From NCBI GenBank assembly GCA_038093975.1, contig JBBPTG010000115.1, forward strand, positions 1 through 64,000: a DNA stretch of 64,000 bases, read 5' to 3'. A model generated the notes under the pieces. It saw nothing but the letters and a program-made list of their open reading frames with translations. It had not been told where the DNA came from and ran no database searches. Of this stretch, positions 24,501 through 39,100 are shown one piece after another; the first letter of the stretch is position 1, and every line of letters begins with the position of its first letter. The translations under genes and the position numbers were made by a program. This DNA comes from Chalciporus piperatus (lineage: Eukaryota; Basidiomycota; Agaricomycetes; Boletales; Boletaceae).

Positions 24501-27500
24501 TCACCCTCCAAGTGCTCGCACACCACCGATCCTAGCCCAAAACATCTCTTCCTTCAACTTCACCACCTCCTTCCACGTTCTCTCCTCCCATGTCGCATCA
24601 CCTGCGAACCCTTCTCCTTCTGTACTTGACGATCGTTTCGTGCTCGTCGTATCGATGGACGTGCGCACCGTCGCCGTCGAGGTCTTGTCATTGTCCGTAG
24701 ATGGGACGGGGGCGTCGGTGTCAGCGGAAGGTGGAGCATCCGACGCAGCGACGGTGGGAGGTAATTGAGACTCGACGGATGGTTGAGCATTGTCTGCGAC
24801 TGCTTCTCCCTTCGTTCCGTTCGCGATGCTCTCCGGCGCTGCTGCTGTTACATCTGTCACGGGTGCAGCCGTAAGTTCAACGTTGGCTTCGTCGTTTGCA
24901 GGGTTGTCTTCACGTTTAATAGCCTCTTTCTCCTTCACACTCTCCACTTCCTCTTTCCGCGCCTCCGTTTCAGGAGCTGGTGCTGTAGCTGGCACAGTGC
25001 CCTTCACCTCATCCCTCGCCACCTCGCCACCGACTTTTCCGTCACTCGATGTCGTCGGGGGCGGTGGCACAGCCCTCCTCGCAGGCGCCCTCCTCGGAAG
25101 AGGCGGTGCACCCGGTCCCGCAGCCGGAGACGCCGGTCGTGACGGCCCCAACGGCGACGACGTCGATAACTTCCCTCGAATATGCGATGGCGTAGGTAAA
25201 TGTCCAGGTGGCGGAGTCGTCGTACGTGTAATTCCGGCCGGTGCTGGTGATCCTGGTCGAGAACGGTTGATAGCGGGGCTAGCGGCGCGTGGTATGGGCG
25301 GTGGGGATGCGGGGGAGGAAACGCGAGACCGGGGACGTGGGATGGGAGAGGTGACACGTGGAGGAATGGGAGAGGTAGGTGTTTCGGGGAGGGGAATGTT
25401 GTGTGCGGCTGGCGATGTGGATTGGTCCTGGATCGGTGCGGCACTCACGGTGGCATCAGCAGGAACGGGATGAGTAGTCGTGAAAGGAGCAGGCGAAGTG
25501 GCGGTTGGTGTAGGCGCTGCGAAAGTGATTTCGTCGACCGGGGTCGCGAAGGAGTCATTGGACGCATTCGGATCTACTTTCTCTGTCTCAAGGTGGCCGT
25601 TCGTGGTGATAGCTGATTCTGCAGGCTCTGGAGCGGGAGCAGCGGTACCATTCTGATGGGTCTCTGGCGGGGGAATAGCTGTATCAGTCGTTGCCCTACC
25701 ACGGACTACGCTGCGCTTTGGAAGCGGTGGTGGGACATGTTCCTGTTCTCGTGGAGTGGGGACCTCAGTATGAGGATGTGGGACGGTGGGATGGGTCGGT
25801 GGCGGCAGCAAAGTCTTCGTGCTCTCCTTCTCTTTCGCTCCCCCCTTCTCTTTGACACTGTCTCCGCCTTCCTTGCCCCAACTAACTGCCCTCTCTCCCA
25901 ACGCACTAGCCATCTCCCAAAGCCTCCTTCTACGCGGAGGCACCGGAGGTTTCTCGGAAGCAGTCGGAGGTGCTGTCGCGCTCGCTGGTTGACTTCCAGC
26001 GCTCGCAGGGGTCACTGGCGAGTCAAGTGTTTCTTGACTGTTGCCGTCAACTCCCGACTTGGGTGGTTGGATGACTTCTTCCTCCCATATTCGTTCGACG
26101 ACCCCCACACGTACGAACGCCCACAACGAACACGTACTTCGCAGCCTCGTCAGGCAGTAATTCGACGTGCAGAGAGGATACGGGGAGTTTTGTGTCTGTG
26201 GTGGAAGGACGCGAGTCGCTGACACGGGATGCACCGGGGGACGAGTGGATGTGCCAACAGCGGGCATAGACGCAGAAGGCGCATGAACGGGGTTAAGATA
26301 TGGTGGGGGGATGGCAGTGGTAGCAGCGGCGAGACGGAAGATATATACCTGCCCTGGGGGTTCGAAGTCTGCCGTTTGTGGTGTCGTGGCAGTGGAATTC
26401 TGAGATGAGGAAGACAGGGCCAAGGGATATTTGAACCATGAACTCCCGTTGACGCTGTTTGGACGTGTAGGTAATGTTCCTGGAGGTAAGCGTGCGATCT
26501 CTGTACCACATAGAGCGCAGGAGACAGATGTGGATGATACGGATGAGGAATGAGAGTGGAATTCTTGAAGAAGGTTCGTGAAGGAAATGGGCTCCACGGT
26601 TAACATGCCGGTGTGGATTGCAGCAAGAACTGAGCGACGAGACAACCAGTTCAGCGAAGGTGCGAGGTCAAGACGGAGAGTAGGTTCACTAAACATGTAT
26701 AATGAGATCAGCAGGAGAACAATACATTGCATGAACTTACGAGTCCTCAGTGAGTAGACGTGCAAGGAATGGTTGACCTAAAAGCATCGACATGGCAGGA
26801 GGTGTTGGCTGTTGGACCCTCAGTCCCCGAAGATGCGTGACGAACGCGATGAATTCGGAGTATGGAGTGTGCGTAGTCATGAAACGAATCTTAGACACTT
26901 CCCCGACGCGTAGCTCGTCACGCTCTACCCATTTCCCTTTGCCCATTGTCATCTTTGCCTCTCGTGCCTGCCTCTCAGCATCTTCCTTCTCGGTTTGGAG
27001 AGTCTGCATCTGGACCTGCATTTGCTTGACGGCATCTTCTGCCATTTTGAGAGCCTCCTCCGCGCCATGCACTTTTCGTTCACTTCTGGCTTGACCGAGG
27101 CGAGCTTCGGCGACCATCGTGTTCGCTTGATCGAAAAGCGTTGCACTCAGATCATCGAGGTCTTTCTCGATATCATGACGTGCACTCTCTGCCTGACCTC
27201 GCTGAGCAGCCTCCTCGGTCGCGCGTTCCATAAGTCTATTCAGCTCGGTCGTGACATGCGCTTTCTCCACCAACAAACCCGTGTTCAGAGCTGCCAAATG
27301 ATGGCTTCGTTCAAGCTCGAGCGAAGAAACCGTGACATTGGCATTTCGGAGTGAAGCAGACGTATCATGTAGTTCGTCCTCGAGGTTTGATACACGATCG
27401 TATGAGGTGACAAGTTTGCTATTGAGTTGCGTGACTTGAGAGAAGAGGTCGGTTACTTGGGCACGCAAGGATGCTATGACCTGGGCTTGGGCTTCAGAGG

Positions 27501-27612
27501 TGTCCTCGTCAGCCTCGTCGTCCACTCGACTGCCGCTGATGTTGAGTTTATGAGTAAATTCCGGATGTTCGTTATGGTCGTACCTTTTTCCTGTTGTTTC
27601 CGCCTCTGACAT
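24501..27612 (-). CDS. Sec2-like Rab GDP/GTP exchange factor
   Basis: Likely activator of a Sec4/Rab8-type GTPase on secretory vesicles, acting in polarised exocytosis at hyphal tips. Two exons, 26741-27612 and 24501-26688, with a 52-nt intron, give 1019 residues. Residues about 40-215 form a long coiled coil (QVIASLRAQVTDLFSQVTQL and on, to KQMQVQMQTLQTEKEDAER). This is the exchange domain of Sec2/Rabin8 proteins. A conserved block follows: EFIAFVTHLRGLR, then across the intron LTEDSEPTLRLDLAPSLNWL and RRSVLAAIHTGMLTVEPI. After it the protein is Pro/Ser/Thr-rich and disordered with SH3-like PPLPKR and PPVPPRRRR segments. A CALCGTEIARLPP motif near residue 350 may bind metal. The N-terminal half is convincing; the tail is fast-evolving. 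Long antisense frames over the tail are composition artefacts. Confidence 0.85.
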
Positions 27613-28141
27613 CGTGAAGGTAAGTCACAAAGGCCCGAGTGACCAACCTTAACCCTAATAAAGGTTCAGCGTCACAATAATGGGCGGAGCCTAATGGCTA
27701 CATTGCGTACACAATGGATTACAGGTTGCAGATACTGTATCTATGCTACTCAATCTCTACGGGTACCCTCGTAGGCTGTCCCTGGGATTGTACAGATTTC
27801 GAGACTTGAATTGTCAGAGCTTCTCTGCACATATTTAAATTTGAATTTGGCGATGTCTTCGCGCGAAGCCCTCCACCGTCATGGTGACGCAAATGGTAGT
27901 CTCCCCTAGACACCCAAGAGTCGGGATGAAGACAGTCGATCACCCCCCACTAGGCCACGCAAAAGGCATCGGAAGCAAATGTGCGATTGGGGCGGTAGGA
28001 CCAAACTGATGTATTGATTTGTTTGAAAAACGCTTGATCGACGAACAGATGGTGGTGCCCGTAGTATGACATAGTCTATTCAACCTTCTCATAGAGTGCA
28101 AAGTAATTCATACTCGTACAGTTCTTCTCCTAGATCTTCTG
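27613..28141. other. Intergenic between Sec2-like and ligase genes
   Basis: A 529-bp region upstream of the Sec2-like start and downstream of the ligase stop. It has a C-rich stretch near 27943-27950 (CACCCCCC) and no coding signal. Confidence 0.45.
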
Positions 28142-29513
28142 TCACAGAGCACGGTTGATCCAAGCATCATGTCGTGTTACCAACTCTTTTACAATTTCTT
28201 CTTCGATCTCCTTATGAGGTGCCGATGGAGAGGAGTCAATTTCAATCCATTGTTCCTGGTACTCGATTCCGTTGGGACCAGGCTTGCCGCTGGCAGGCGA
28301 GGCTTTCGGGGACACAAATACGACACGATGCTTGCGATGGTGCAAGTCGTTCCCAATGACGACCTGGTGTCCATATCGCTCGAGTGCCTGACAGGCTTTA
28401 GGTATGAGGAACGCCTGGTCGGTTTCGAGCTGACCGTGCACACAAGGTCAATGATCCATAAGAACGAGACGAGATTTCTCTGGTGCACGTACCTTGAAGG
28501 ATACGACGAAGCCGCCTGGTACCCACTCGGATACCAGCGGTTTCAGAACTTTGGGTACCTGGTCCATTTCTATATGCAAGCTTCCTTTTCCTGATTGAAT
28601 CTTGTGTTCCGACTGGTTAACGTCAACGACCTCTCATTTAGCGACCTTTGAAAGAATGAAAACTATCGTACTGACCATTTTTTGACGGGGTAAAAAGAAG
28701 TCGCTCACAGCGGCGGCGAGGTAGTACATCGCCTTGGATCCCAACCGCCTCATTTCCTTACTGATCGCACGTAACAAATAGAGGTAATCGTTCACGGTGA
28801 CAAACGTAAGGGTATGCAGAGTTCCTTCTCCCTGTACAGCCTTGTAGGCTCGCAAGACAGATAACAAGGCTGCCCGTTCAGACGTCCTGACTGTAATGTG
28901 TGGCTGGGCTGCACTTGGTGAGGGGTCATTCGAGTATGGATATGCGGAATCGAGCGTGGAGGAAGATGGCAATGCTGCATCTATCTCGAGGAAATCGAGG
29001 AAAGGGTGGGTTGAATGGGAGTAATTCCGACTGAAAGGCTGAAGACTGAATTGCCGATGCATGAATATGACCGCGTATCCTTGCTTCAAGAAGTATTCGG
29101 CGGAGGTAGCGCCTCGAGTGCCTAGAACACACAAAAAAATCACAGATGAATTCAATTCATGTTGCCAGGTCAAGCTGACACACCTGCACTGAAGTTATCA
29201 AGGAACCGCACGCTGGATCAGGGGGATAATGAGTAATTCTGGTCCTCCACCGAAAGTTGACTCACACATTGAGTTCCAGCGGCACAGTAGTACCCCCGCT
29301 CTACTTTTTCAGTAAGATCGGCGAACATAGATCCGAAGAGACGGGGGACTCAATCACCGTGACGAGTACGACCTTCTTTCCTTTCTCTATCTGTCTATTG
29401 AGGAATTGTGATACACCCTGGATATCAATGTGTAGAGACGGAGGTTCGGGTTGTGTCGCAAAGTAAGTCTCTGCAGAGAAAGTCGACGCATTGGACTCGT
29501 GAGCGTTCTCCAT
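28142..29513 (-). CDS. CAB2: Phosphopantothenate-cysteine ligase (coenzyme A synthesis)
   Basis: Joins 4'-phosphopantothenate and cysteine, the second step of coenzyme A synthesis from pantothenate; cytosolic. Exons 29358-29513, 29266-29300, 29184-29212, 28676-29121, 28493-28612 and 28142-28429 give 357 residues. The signature GGTTVPLEL at residues 54-62, then VRFLDNFSAGTRGATSAEYF, is assembled from four exons, two of them only 35 and 29 nt, which strongly supports the model. Further conserved blocks are YYLAAAVSDFFLP, then EHKIQSGKGSLHIEMDQVPK across another intron, and FLIPKACQALERYGHQVVIG near the C-terminus. Length fits eukaryotic PPCS (Cab2). It is a single-copy core enzyme, followed on the same strand by the Skt5-like gene's region but not functionally linked to it. 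Confidence 0.93.
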
Positions 29514-30045
29514 CTCCTAGTTCATGAGTCGGATAAAGCGGACGACCGACTTCATTTGTGGTCAAAGCACAGCCACCTGCCATTCGGTTCTGCTCCATTG
29601 GAATTGACCGAGATACGAACGTGAAATTCGATAGCAATCACCCTTCAATGGATCGGCGACAAGCTTAAGGATTCTTGCACCAACGTTGCTGCCAGCTCCA
29701 CCGAAAAAAAAACATCCACATCGTCGACCACGAGCGACGCTCTCGCGCGCTCGCAACCCTTTAGTATTAACCTGCTAACATATAGTTGAAGCACTCATCG
29801 ACCACGCAAACGATACGGTATGTACTATGTAGGGGTAAATGTAACTGCTCCGAAAGAAGAAAAAAGAGAAGGATAGCCCGATCAACGTCCTTTGCAAGAG
29901 CAAAACATGGAATCGATGTAACAAAAAAAGAAAACCGTCTGATATCAACTAATTCATAGCAGATTCAGGATAGCATGAACGATCGCCAACGGACAGCCAT
30001 CCAGAAAACGGCGTCGTCGCAGCGATAAAGAGTGAATGTCGTGCC
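29514..30045. other. Intergenic between ligase start and Skt5-like stop
   Basis: A 532-bp region with an A-run (29704-29711) and an AAAAAAAGAAAA stretch near 29922-29933. It should contain the ligase promoter and the Skt5-like 3' UTR. No gene is seen. Confidence 0.45.
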
Positions 30046-32657
30046 TCACATGATAACACACTCCTTCTCCTCGAGCTTGGCGCTTTGAATCCCCATCTCC
30101 GCAAACGTCGTCGGCCCTTTCCCTTTGCGCTGTTGCGGCTGACCACCAACACCACCATCTCCCTGAGGCGGCATGGGCGACGGCATCCCACCAGGTCCTG
30201 CACTCCCCGCCCGTTGACCAGGCGGCCTTCCAGCAGGTCTTCCATAATTCGGGGATTCAGTCCTCGACGGCGGTGGTGAGTTCCCTGCCGAGTTGGAACC
30301 AGGATCGATGAGTGTGTATCGGTGTTGGTTGGGGAATTGACGTTGAGTTTGCTGAGCTTGGGTGAGTGGAATACCACCGGGAGTAGGACCTGGGCCCGGT
30401 GGGAAACCCTGTTGCATGCGTGGACTAGCCTGCACAGGTTGTTCTGCAACAGGTGGGAGGCCCCCGTTTAGGGCAGAACCAGATCCGCGAGTTTGATGAC
30501 GCGCGCCAGAGTTCTTGCGGATGACTTCAACGACTTCACGAGCTTCATCCATGGATGGTCTTGCAATACCACCGCCACCGTCCCGCTCTGAGCGCTGCTT
30601 CGCTTGAGTACGTTTACGAACGAGTTGGGATTCGGTGATGTTGTCATGTTCTTGTCGTGACAACGATTCAGGAGATGACTTTGACAATGCAGCTAGACGG
30701 TCGATGGCATCAGCGTTACCATGTTCAGATGCCTGTCAAGGTGCAGATGTTAGCACTCGAATCATAAGCAACACACACGGCGGATCCGTCGACTTACTAA
30801 TTGGTACCACGTTCTAGCGGTATCGAGATCTTTGGGACCGCCGACACCAACTTCCCTGTAATAACCCATGGCAAATTCCGCACTCGGCAACTCTTTCCGA
30901 GCAGCCTTCTCAGCAAACGTAAACGCCAAATTCTCATCCTTGTCGAACGCCCCTTCCGCACCGCACAAGAACCACTTGCTGAGTGCCATATCCGCCTCTA
31001 CCTCGCCCTGTTGACTCGCAAGCGAGTAATACTGCACGCTCAAAAGCGCATCAAACGGGAAAGGTGGCAGTGCGAATTCGTAGGCATGACCGAGTTTGTA
31101 CTGTGCGGGTGCGAAATGAAGGAAAGCGGCCCGTTCGAGATGAAGTCGAGCTTCTTGTTGAATCGAAGAATGAGAAGGAATGAATGAGCTGAAGACTTGC
31201 GGTGAAACAGTAACGTGGGAGAACTCTCCGAGGAGCAACAACCCGTAAACGTACGCCGGCTGAGGTACTTGAACGGAAGCAAGCGTCGCAGCACGGTGAA
31301 GAAGGGGAATGGCGACTTCCGGTTGAACGTTGAGTCCCAATTGACCCATGAGATGAGCCATTCCCATTCGCTGTTACATAGGCGTGGGAGATTAATACCT
31401 ATCACGACATCTTAGTCTGGAACGTTACGCACGTAAACGCAACTCTCGACGTTAAGCTTGACGCCACGCTCGAAGCAGTCACGGGCATGAGTCGCATCCT
31501 GGAAGCTTTCGTAATCACGACCGAGGCGGAACCAAGCCTGTGCATAGCCTACCCTCGCGGCTTGCTCAAAGTCGCGGAAGGCGACACGAGGATTACGCGG
31601 TACATGGTCAGGATAAGCACCCGAGGCTGCGAAAGTAGCACGAAGGTAGATCGCCTCAGCTGCAAAAATCGGCATCGGATTGGGATGTTGGGCAGATGCG
31701 ATCTGAAGGATCAGTGGGACTGCGATCTGGGCAATACGTGCCAGTTGCGGATCTTGGATGGTGACTGGGCCGACAGGAGGTGTGTCGTCACTGGAAGAGT
31801 TCTGCTGAGCGCGGTCGACGAGCATGAGGACGTCTCGCGCCCAGTTTACTTTTAGTGCAGGGTCATGGTTAGGTTGTTGAATGCTGGGCAAGGCAGCCGT
31901 GAGTGACTGAATAGTTGGAAGAGGAGCAGTGAGCGAAGGTGCTCCATTCTGCTGCCGGGGCGCTTGCGGGGGTGCGTAAGATGACTGAATCATGGATGAG
32001 GTTCTCGGGTGAATTGGTGGCTGGCGAGGTTGTTGGCTATAAGGAACGGGTGAGACAGACGGTCTTTGTTGAGGCGGTGGAGGCTGGAACTGTGGTTGGT
32101 AAGGTGCCTGATGAGGAACTTGCTGGGGTGGGTGCGGGGACGTTGGAAAAGCCGGCGAACTACCCTGATTCCAGTCTGCGTTCCAACCGTTTGGCGGTGG
32201 CTGGACTGAAGCGCGTGGATTTGGACCTTGGGGAGGAGGAGCAAAACCACCCGGGTGGTAGTTATAAGGAGGTTGTTGAGGTGGTGGTGGGGGTCTGGGA
32301 GAAGAACCGTAGTACGACGGGTCCTGGTATGATGGAGCCTGCTGAAAAGCCGTAGCCTGATTGTCTAACGTCCTTGCCATCTGTTTATATATGTAATACG
32401 AAAATAATACGCGATCGTCAGCAACCCATCCAGCTCGTCACAACATCACGATTGCGCACATTGGCGGGGAGATTTGGATCCAAACGATGGGGACGAGGAG
32501 CAGGGAGGGGAGTAGATGAGGGAGGTGGTGGTTGAACTTGAGATTGAGCGATAAATTGAGGGGGATGGGGCGGTACTGGAGGTGGCGGGTCTGGATGATT
32601 CACCACGTAACCAGTCGTATACTCAGCAGGGTGAGGGGGTACAGGGGGGGCAGACAT
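30046..32657 (-). CDS. SKT5: Skt5/Chs4-like activator of chitin synthase
   Basis: SEL1-repeat protein that activates and localises a Chs3-type chitin synthase at septa and growth sites. Exons 32442-32657, 31433-32380, 30798-31370 and 30046-30732 give 807 residues. The first donor could instead be three bases downstream of codon RNRD (GTTGTG), changing one residue. The N-terminal 200 residues are Pro/Gln-rich. SEL1-like repeats run from about 265 to 590, for example AAEAIYLRATFAASGAYPD, ARVGYAQAWFRLGRDYES and AQYKLGHAYEF. The C-terminal 200 residues are Gly/Pro-rich and end in CVIM, a CAAX farnesylation box, as in yeast Skt5. That box should tether it to the plasma membrane. Family and prenylation motif are clear; partner identity is inferred from yeast. 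Confidence 0.92.
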
Positions 32658-34224
32658 CTCGTGTCTTGTCGTCCCTGGCGCCTTTCTTTGGTCGAATGTG
32701 GTCCAAAACCCTGATCTCCCTTTCTGCCCTTTTCTTATGCTTAAATCCTTGACAGCGGACTGGTCAAATGAGATCCTGTGTCTGTGCTAGGTGGTTGTTA
32801 GCGCGGTCGGGGCAGAAAGGCAGCGCAGTCGTCAAAAGGCTGTCAGAAATGCGGTGGTATCGCATCAAATGATTTGTATCCGTCAACCCCCACAATCAAT
32901 TCGAGAAGCTGTGCGCCGTCGCCCGTACCAGTGCTCCGTAGTCGGATGCATCGTAACGCCCTCAGTCTCCTTCATGATGAACGCTGTCTTTTCCTAAATG
33001 CATATCCATGGAAGATATATACCAAGTAGATACTCGATCGGTCAATCTGCACTGATTTTTTTGACTGGAACAGTCAATCTGGTCTCCGGCCATCTCCGGA
33101 AGCCCTCCGTCCTGACACTGACACTTGACAGCGATGATATCACCATCACCCGCAATCATTAAATAGGGATTTTTGTACTCGTGCGTTGACTCCACCTGGC
33201 ACCAAGAATACCAGAATAAACCATACTCAAGCTGCGGCCAGAGTGAGATAGAGAAGCTGACGAGCCACATTCTGAATCTCCACCAACCTGATCTCGGTCC
33301 GGTAAGATATTGAACAGCGCCGTCTGTTGATCCTCGTGATAGGCTTGAATGAGTGTTGTTTTCTCACAGCCTCCCACTTGTCATGATTGACGCCTTGCAG
33401 TACAATTGTCGAGGATACAAATGAGATGTGTACCCTTTCCTAGTGACCATTGACCTCTAATGCATCCCTCACTCCTGCCGGAACATACTCGTCATCAACT
33501 GACTGCGTAAACGAACATCCCACCGTGCCCACCATCATGATTACGTTGACAAGACAATTGTAACAAGTAGTAGCTCTGGAAGAAAGCTTAGCTGTAGGTT
33601 GTAGCACCCCTGCACCGATTCCACTGACTCCTACTATAGATACGTGACCAAAGATCCAGATCCTCTTGTGCTGGAAGGCAACAGTCTCTTTACACCGAAC
33701 CTAGCATCCAAAGAGAGAAAAAAGATAGAATGATTATATCACGCAACTTGAATACCCCTGGGTATCCAGCGCGTTCCTCCCCTCGTCCTTCCTCTCCTTC
33801 TCGTTTCCCCAACTTGAAAACGGGAAGGAATTCGGCGGCGACACCGATTAAATACTTCGTCTAGTCCATGTACTGAACTGTACAAATGTTTGTAGGATAC
33901 ATAGGGTTAATAGCTAGTTGGTGCTTTGGCCAAAGATCTCCACGCGAGTGTCAAGTTGTGCGTCCGTTTCACGAAAAGCCTGAGCGGCCCCACACAATTA
34001 CTGGCAGCCATCGACAGATCATCGACGCAGGGTATCATCGAGTTGTATTCAAAAAGAAACCTACACGATCGAAAGTACACACACCAAGCTCAAACACGCT
34101 ATCTATGTAACAGCAACGACGACGGACGAAATACAAAGCAACAAGAGATCAAACCACGACCTACCCATCCGAGTCGGGTACCCAGTACACCCAACGTCGA
34201 AGGGTTCCCATAGACTCAGACTCG
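32658..34224. other. Long spacer upstream of Skt5-like gene
   Basis: A 1567-bp stretch between the Skt5-like start and the second MAP kinase's stop. The frames on both strands are short (60-100 codons) and carry no motif. It probably holds a long promoter and the kinase 3' UTR. I find no repeat or RNA gene. Confidence 0.45.
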
Positions 34225-35912
<1,688 letters not shown>

Positions 35913-36179
35913 GTCGCTGTCAGTGAGTAGTGTCAGTGTCAGCGCCTATTCAAGTCGTGCTGTCGGGTATCGGATGTCCATCCGTGTCGGCAATTTAAAA
36001 GTCATCGGTTATTTATCCGATGCCGAGGATTGAGTTTGCCTCTGCCTTGTGGGTCCGAGTGTGAATCAGGAGCTCATCGACGGGCTCATCGACGACGGGC
36101 TCATCAACCGAGTCAGAGTCATCAACGGCGGTTACCAGCTCACCATCGTTGACTTCCATTTCGATCAGTCCCCGTCGTG

Positions 36180-39100
36180 ATGGAGGAGATGCCACATTTA
36201 AACTCGCCCTCAACCTCGACAGCATCTCTTCCAGTGACGGACCAATCTACATCCATGGGCAGAGGGTCCTCGGGCGTATTCCCATACCATGGCGAGGCAT
36301 ACACCCCCACCTTCCGTATGGTTCCACATGAACCAGCAACGCGGAACACCAGCGCGACCACAGTCGCGACTACTCCGGCAGCCCCGTCTCCGAGCTGGAG
36401 CCGGACACAACCTGCTCAGCAGACGACGCCAATTCAGCATTGGTACCCTTGGGCCTACTCGCCACAACCTTATAACTATGGCCCACCGCAACTGCACCAA
36501 CCAGTCTCGACCCCATCGACATCATCCGTTCACACGTGGGTGCCGCAGTCTCAACCATTCCCTACGCCCCAACCAGTCACTCCGCCCCAAGTCTCGACAT
36601 CAGCTACGTCTAGCCCACGGTTTATTTCCGCGCCTGGTACAGTATCTACGTCCAGTGCAACTCCTTTACGATCGGCCCCCTCACCATCTCCTTCGTTGGA
36701 ACCACTCTTGGCACCGCTCAAAGCTCTACAGACACAGGTGACTACCCTGCAGGATGACTGTAATACCATAAAGTCAGATGTCAAAGATGCTCTCTCTGCG
36801 CTCAATGGTGTACGCAGAAAACAGACCCAGACGGACAAGCGTATCAGTACACTGGAAGATGTGATAGGTATCGAACCAGGTTGCGTAACGGTCAAGGCAA
36901 AACGGCGCACGCGACGGGGAAAACGGGCGAACGGGAAAGAAGCTACAGCACAACCTACACTAGAAGTTCAAGCACCTGTCGAGACAGAAGACATTCCTAC
37001 TTTGATTCACACTTTAGCATGCATTCAGTCGTCTGTCGAAAGACTCCTCAGTCGTGAAATACCTCAGCCAGGTGAGTGTTCCCTTTCTTCCTTTGACTTC
37101 GACCACTTGATCATTCTCTCGTGAATTTGCTTGTAGATCGACCCTCAATCTATAGAGAGACAGCGACTTCGCCTCCACCTTCTCCCCTCGCTGAAAGTCT
37201 TCCAGTTGTGGGCCCAACAACGCTTCATTCTGCAGATAGGCCCGCGTCTCTACCGTTGCCCCTATCTCCCCAGCCCATCGTGATACCCTCACAAGATCCC
37301 CCAACATTACTATCGCACCAAGAAAAATGTACGTTCATCCATTTTGACATGTTCTTCCCCATCATATGCACGTGCAGACGCTAGTCTACTCTTCAGCAAT
37401 CGTCTGCTCTGTCATGATCTCCTGGTTAATTCATAATTATTTGTATCAACGCAGTGTTCGTAGAAGTATCGATTCAAACCTGTCGTCCCCCATCTCCACC
37501 TGAGCGAGCATGCGTTCTTGGTTCTCGGGGACGCAGCCTCACGCTGAAGCCTGTTGATTGGAGTAATGACCCATGTAAGTCCGCACCACACGCTCGCTAG
37601 GTGGCTTGCGTGTTAAATTACTGACCTGCATCATCTACCCGTAGCTCGTCCATCCGCATATACTGCAGAGTACATGCGTTTCATGTACGACGCCGATCGC
37701 GATCTTGCGCTTCAGAACCGGACCAATGTCAATGCCGCAACGAGTCTTGATGCCCAAGCACGACTCGGACGAATCCCGGGCGAGTCGGATGTTGTTACCG
37801 TTGACGATCTTCGTCGTTCGGTTGGGATCTCGAGTCGGTTTCCCACACGTACGATGTCTGCGCCTAGTTTGACTTCGTTCGCGAATGCGGTTGGAGTGGG
37901 TGGACAGCATGATGATGCGCAAGCTGCATCCATGCGGACTGCGGAAGCAACGTCGGTTCAGGCTTTGTTGGGTGAAGGTCGGGTATCGTCTCTTGTCTCT
38001 GCCCCATCGAGGCAGGGGATCGTGGATGGGCTAACTCAGACCACGCCGCCGAGATATAGGCGGGCTTCGGTGGGGGACTTGGAGTCGAGAGAGCCGGAGA
38101 TCCAGGGGGCCGCATCTTCCAGCCTTCCGTCTGGTGTTCCGAACGCTACGGGAGACGCGCTGGCATCGATGTCTCCTGCTTCGGGGTCTACACTCGAAGC
38201 CGATCCCATGGAAACTCGAGCGGATCCAGTGACGAATCCAGAGGTGGAAGAGACTGAGCGGGAAGAGGATGGGATGATCATGGATTTCGAAGATGACCAG
38301 GCTCCTGGAATGATCGAGATGGCTGACAGGCACTCGGATGTCGTGATGTCGAACGAGTCTGACTCCACGTCTGCGTCCCCGGTCATGGCACAAATACGGC
38401 CATCCCAAGCACATCCAGACGACGAGGATAGGGAAGATAGGGAGGAGGCGTGTCCATCGGGTCTCCCAACACCTCTGTCTGGCGGTCCTACCCCTGGACC
38501 ATCTACTGCCGCCCCCGCCGCCACTATGAGTATCACTCGTTGGACCCACGACGCCGAAGCCGACTCTGAATCGCTTGCGATTCCGAATCCAGAACGGGGT
38601 GGATCCTTGAGTCGCCACTTTCCGGTCATATTCACACCCCCATCTTTGACGCCTCCCCGGCCGTCCTCAGGAGAGGGAGAGGAATGGAAAGAGCAAGGAG
38701 TACGACGGAGATTGGATGACGGCCAGGGGATGGGTTTGGGATCGTTCATGATATCCCATCTGACGCCTCCGCCGCCTTCTCCGTTTGTAAAGAGACAGGT
38801 TAGGGTCGTGGATGATGATGATGGCGCGGATGACGAGGCGTGCGATAGAGGTGAGACGGAGACGGAGGATCCGACGGACGTGGTCGTGACCGAAGCGGAC
38901 ACTGGGGAAGAGGACGAAGTGAGGGGTAAAACGACCAGTCTTCGACGCGACCCCGTGTGTACAGGCACGGCTGCAACTTCCTCGTCGAGCGAGGGGGTCA
39001 AGGAGGATGCGACCTCCGTAATCCCTGCCATCACCATCACTCAAGACTCCCAGGCAGCCCCTCCGCCAGACACAAACGCAGACGCAGACCCCCGAATTGC

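Noticed and set aside
24765..25992. Long plus-strand open frames opposite the Sec2-like tail
   Set aside because: They arise from the GC-biased Pro/Ser/Thr-rich coding strand; they have no motif, and the minus-strand model has a conserved domain.
26689..26765. N-terminus of the Sec2-like tail exon as a separate protein start
   Set aside because: The apparent start codon is TTG, and the stretch is mostly the 52-nt intron.
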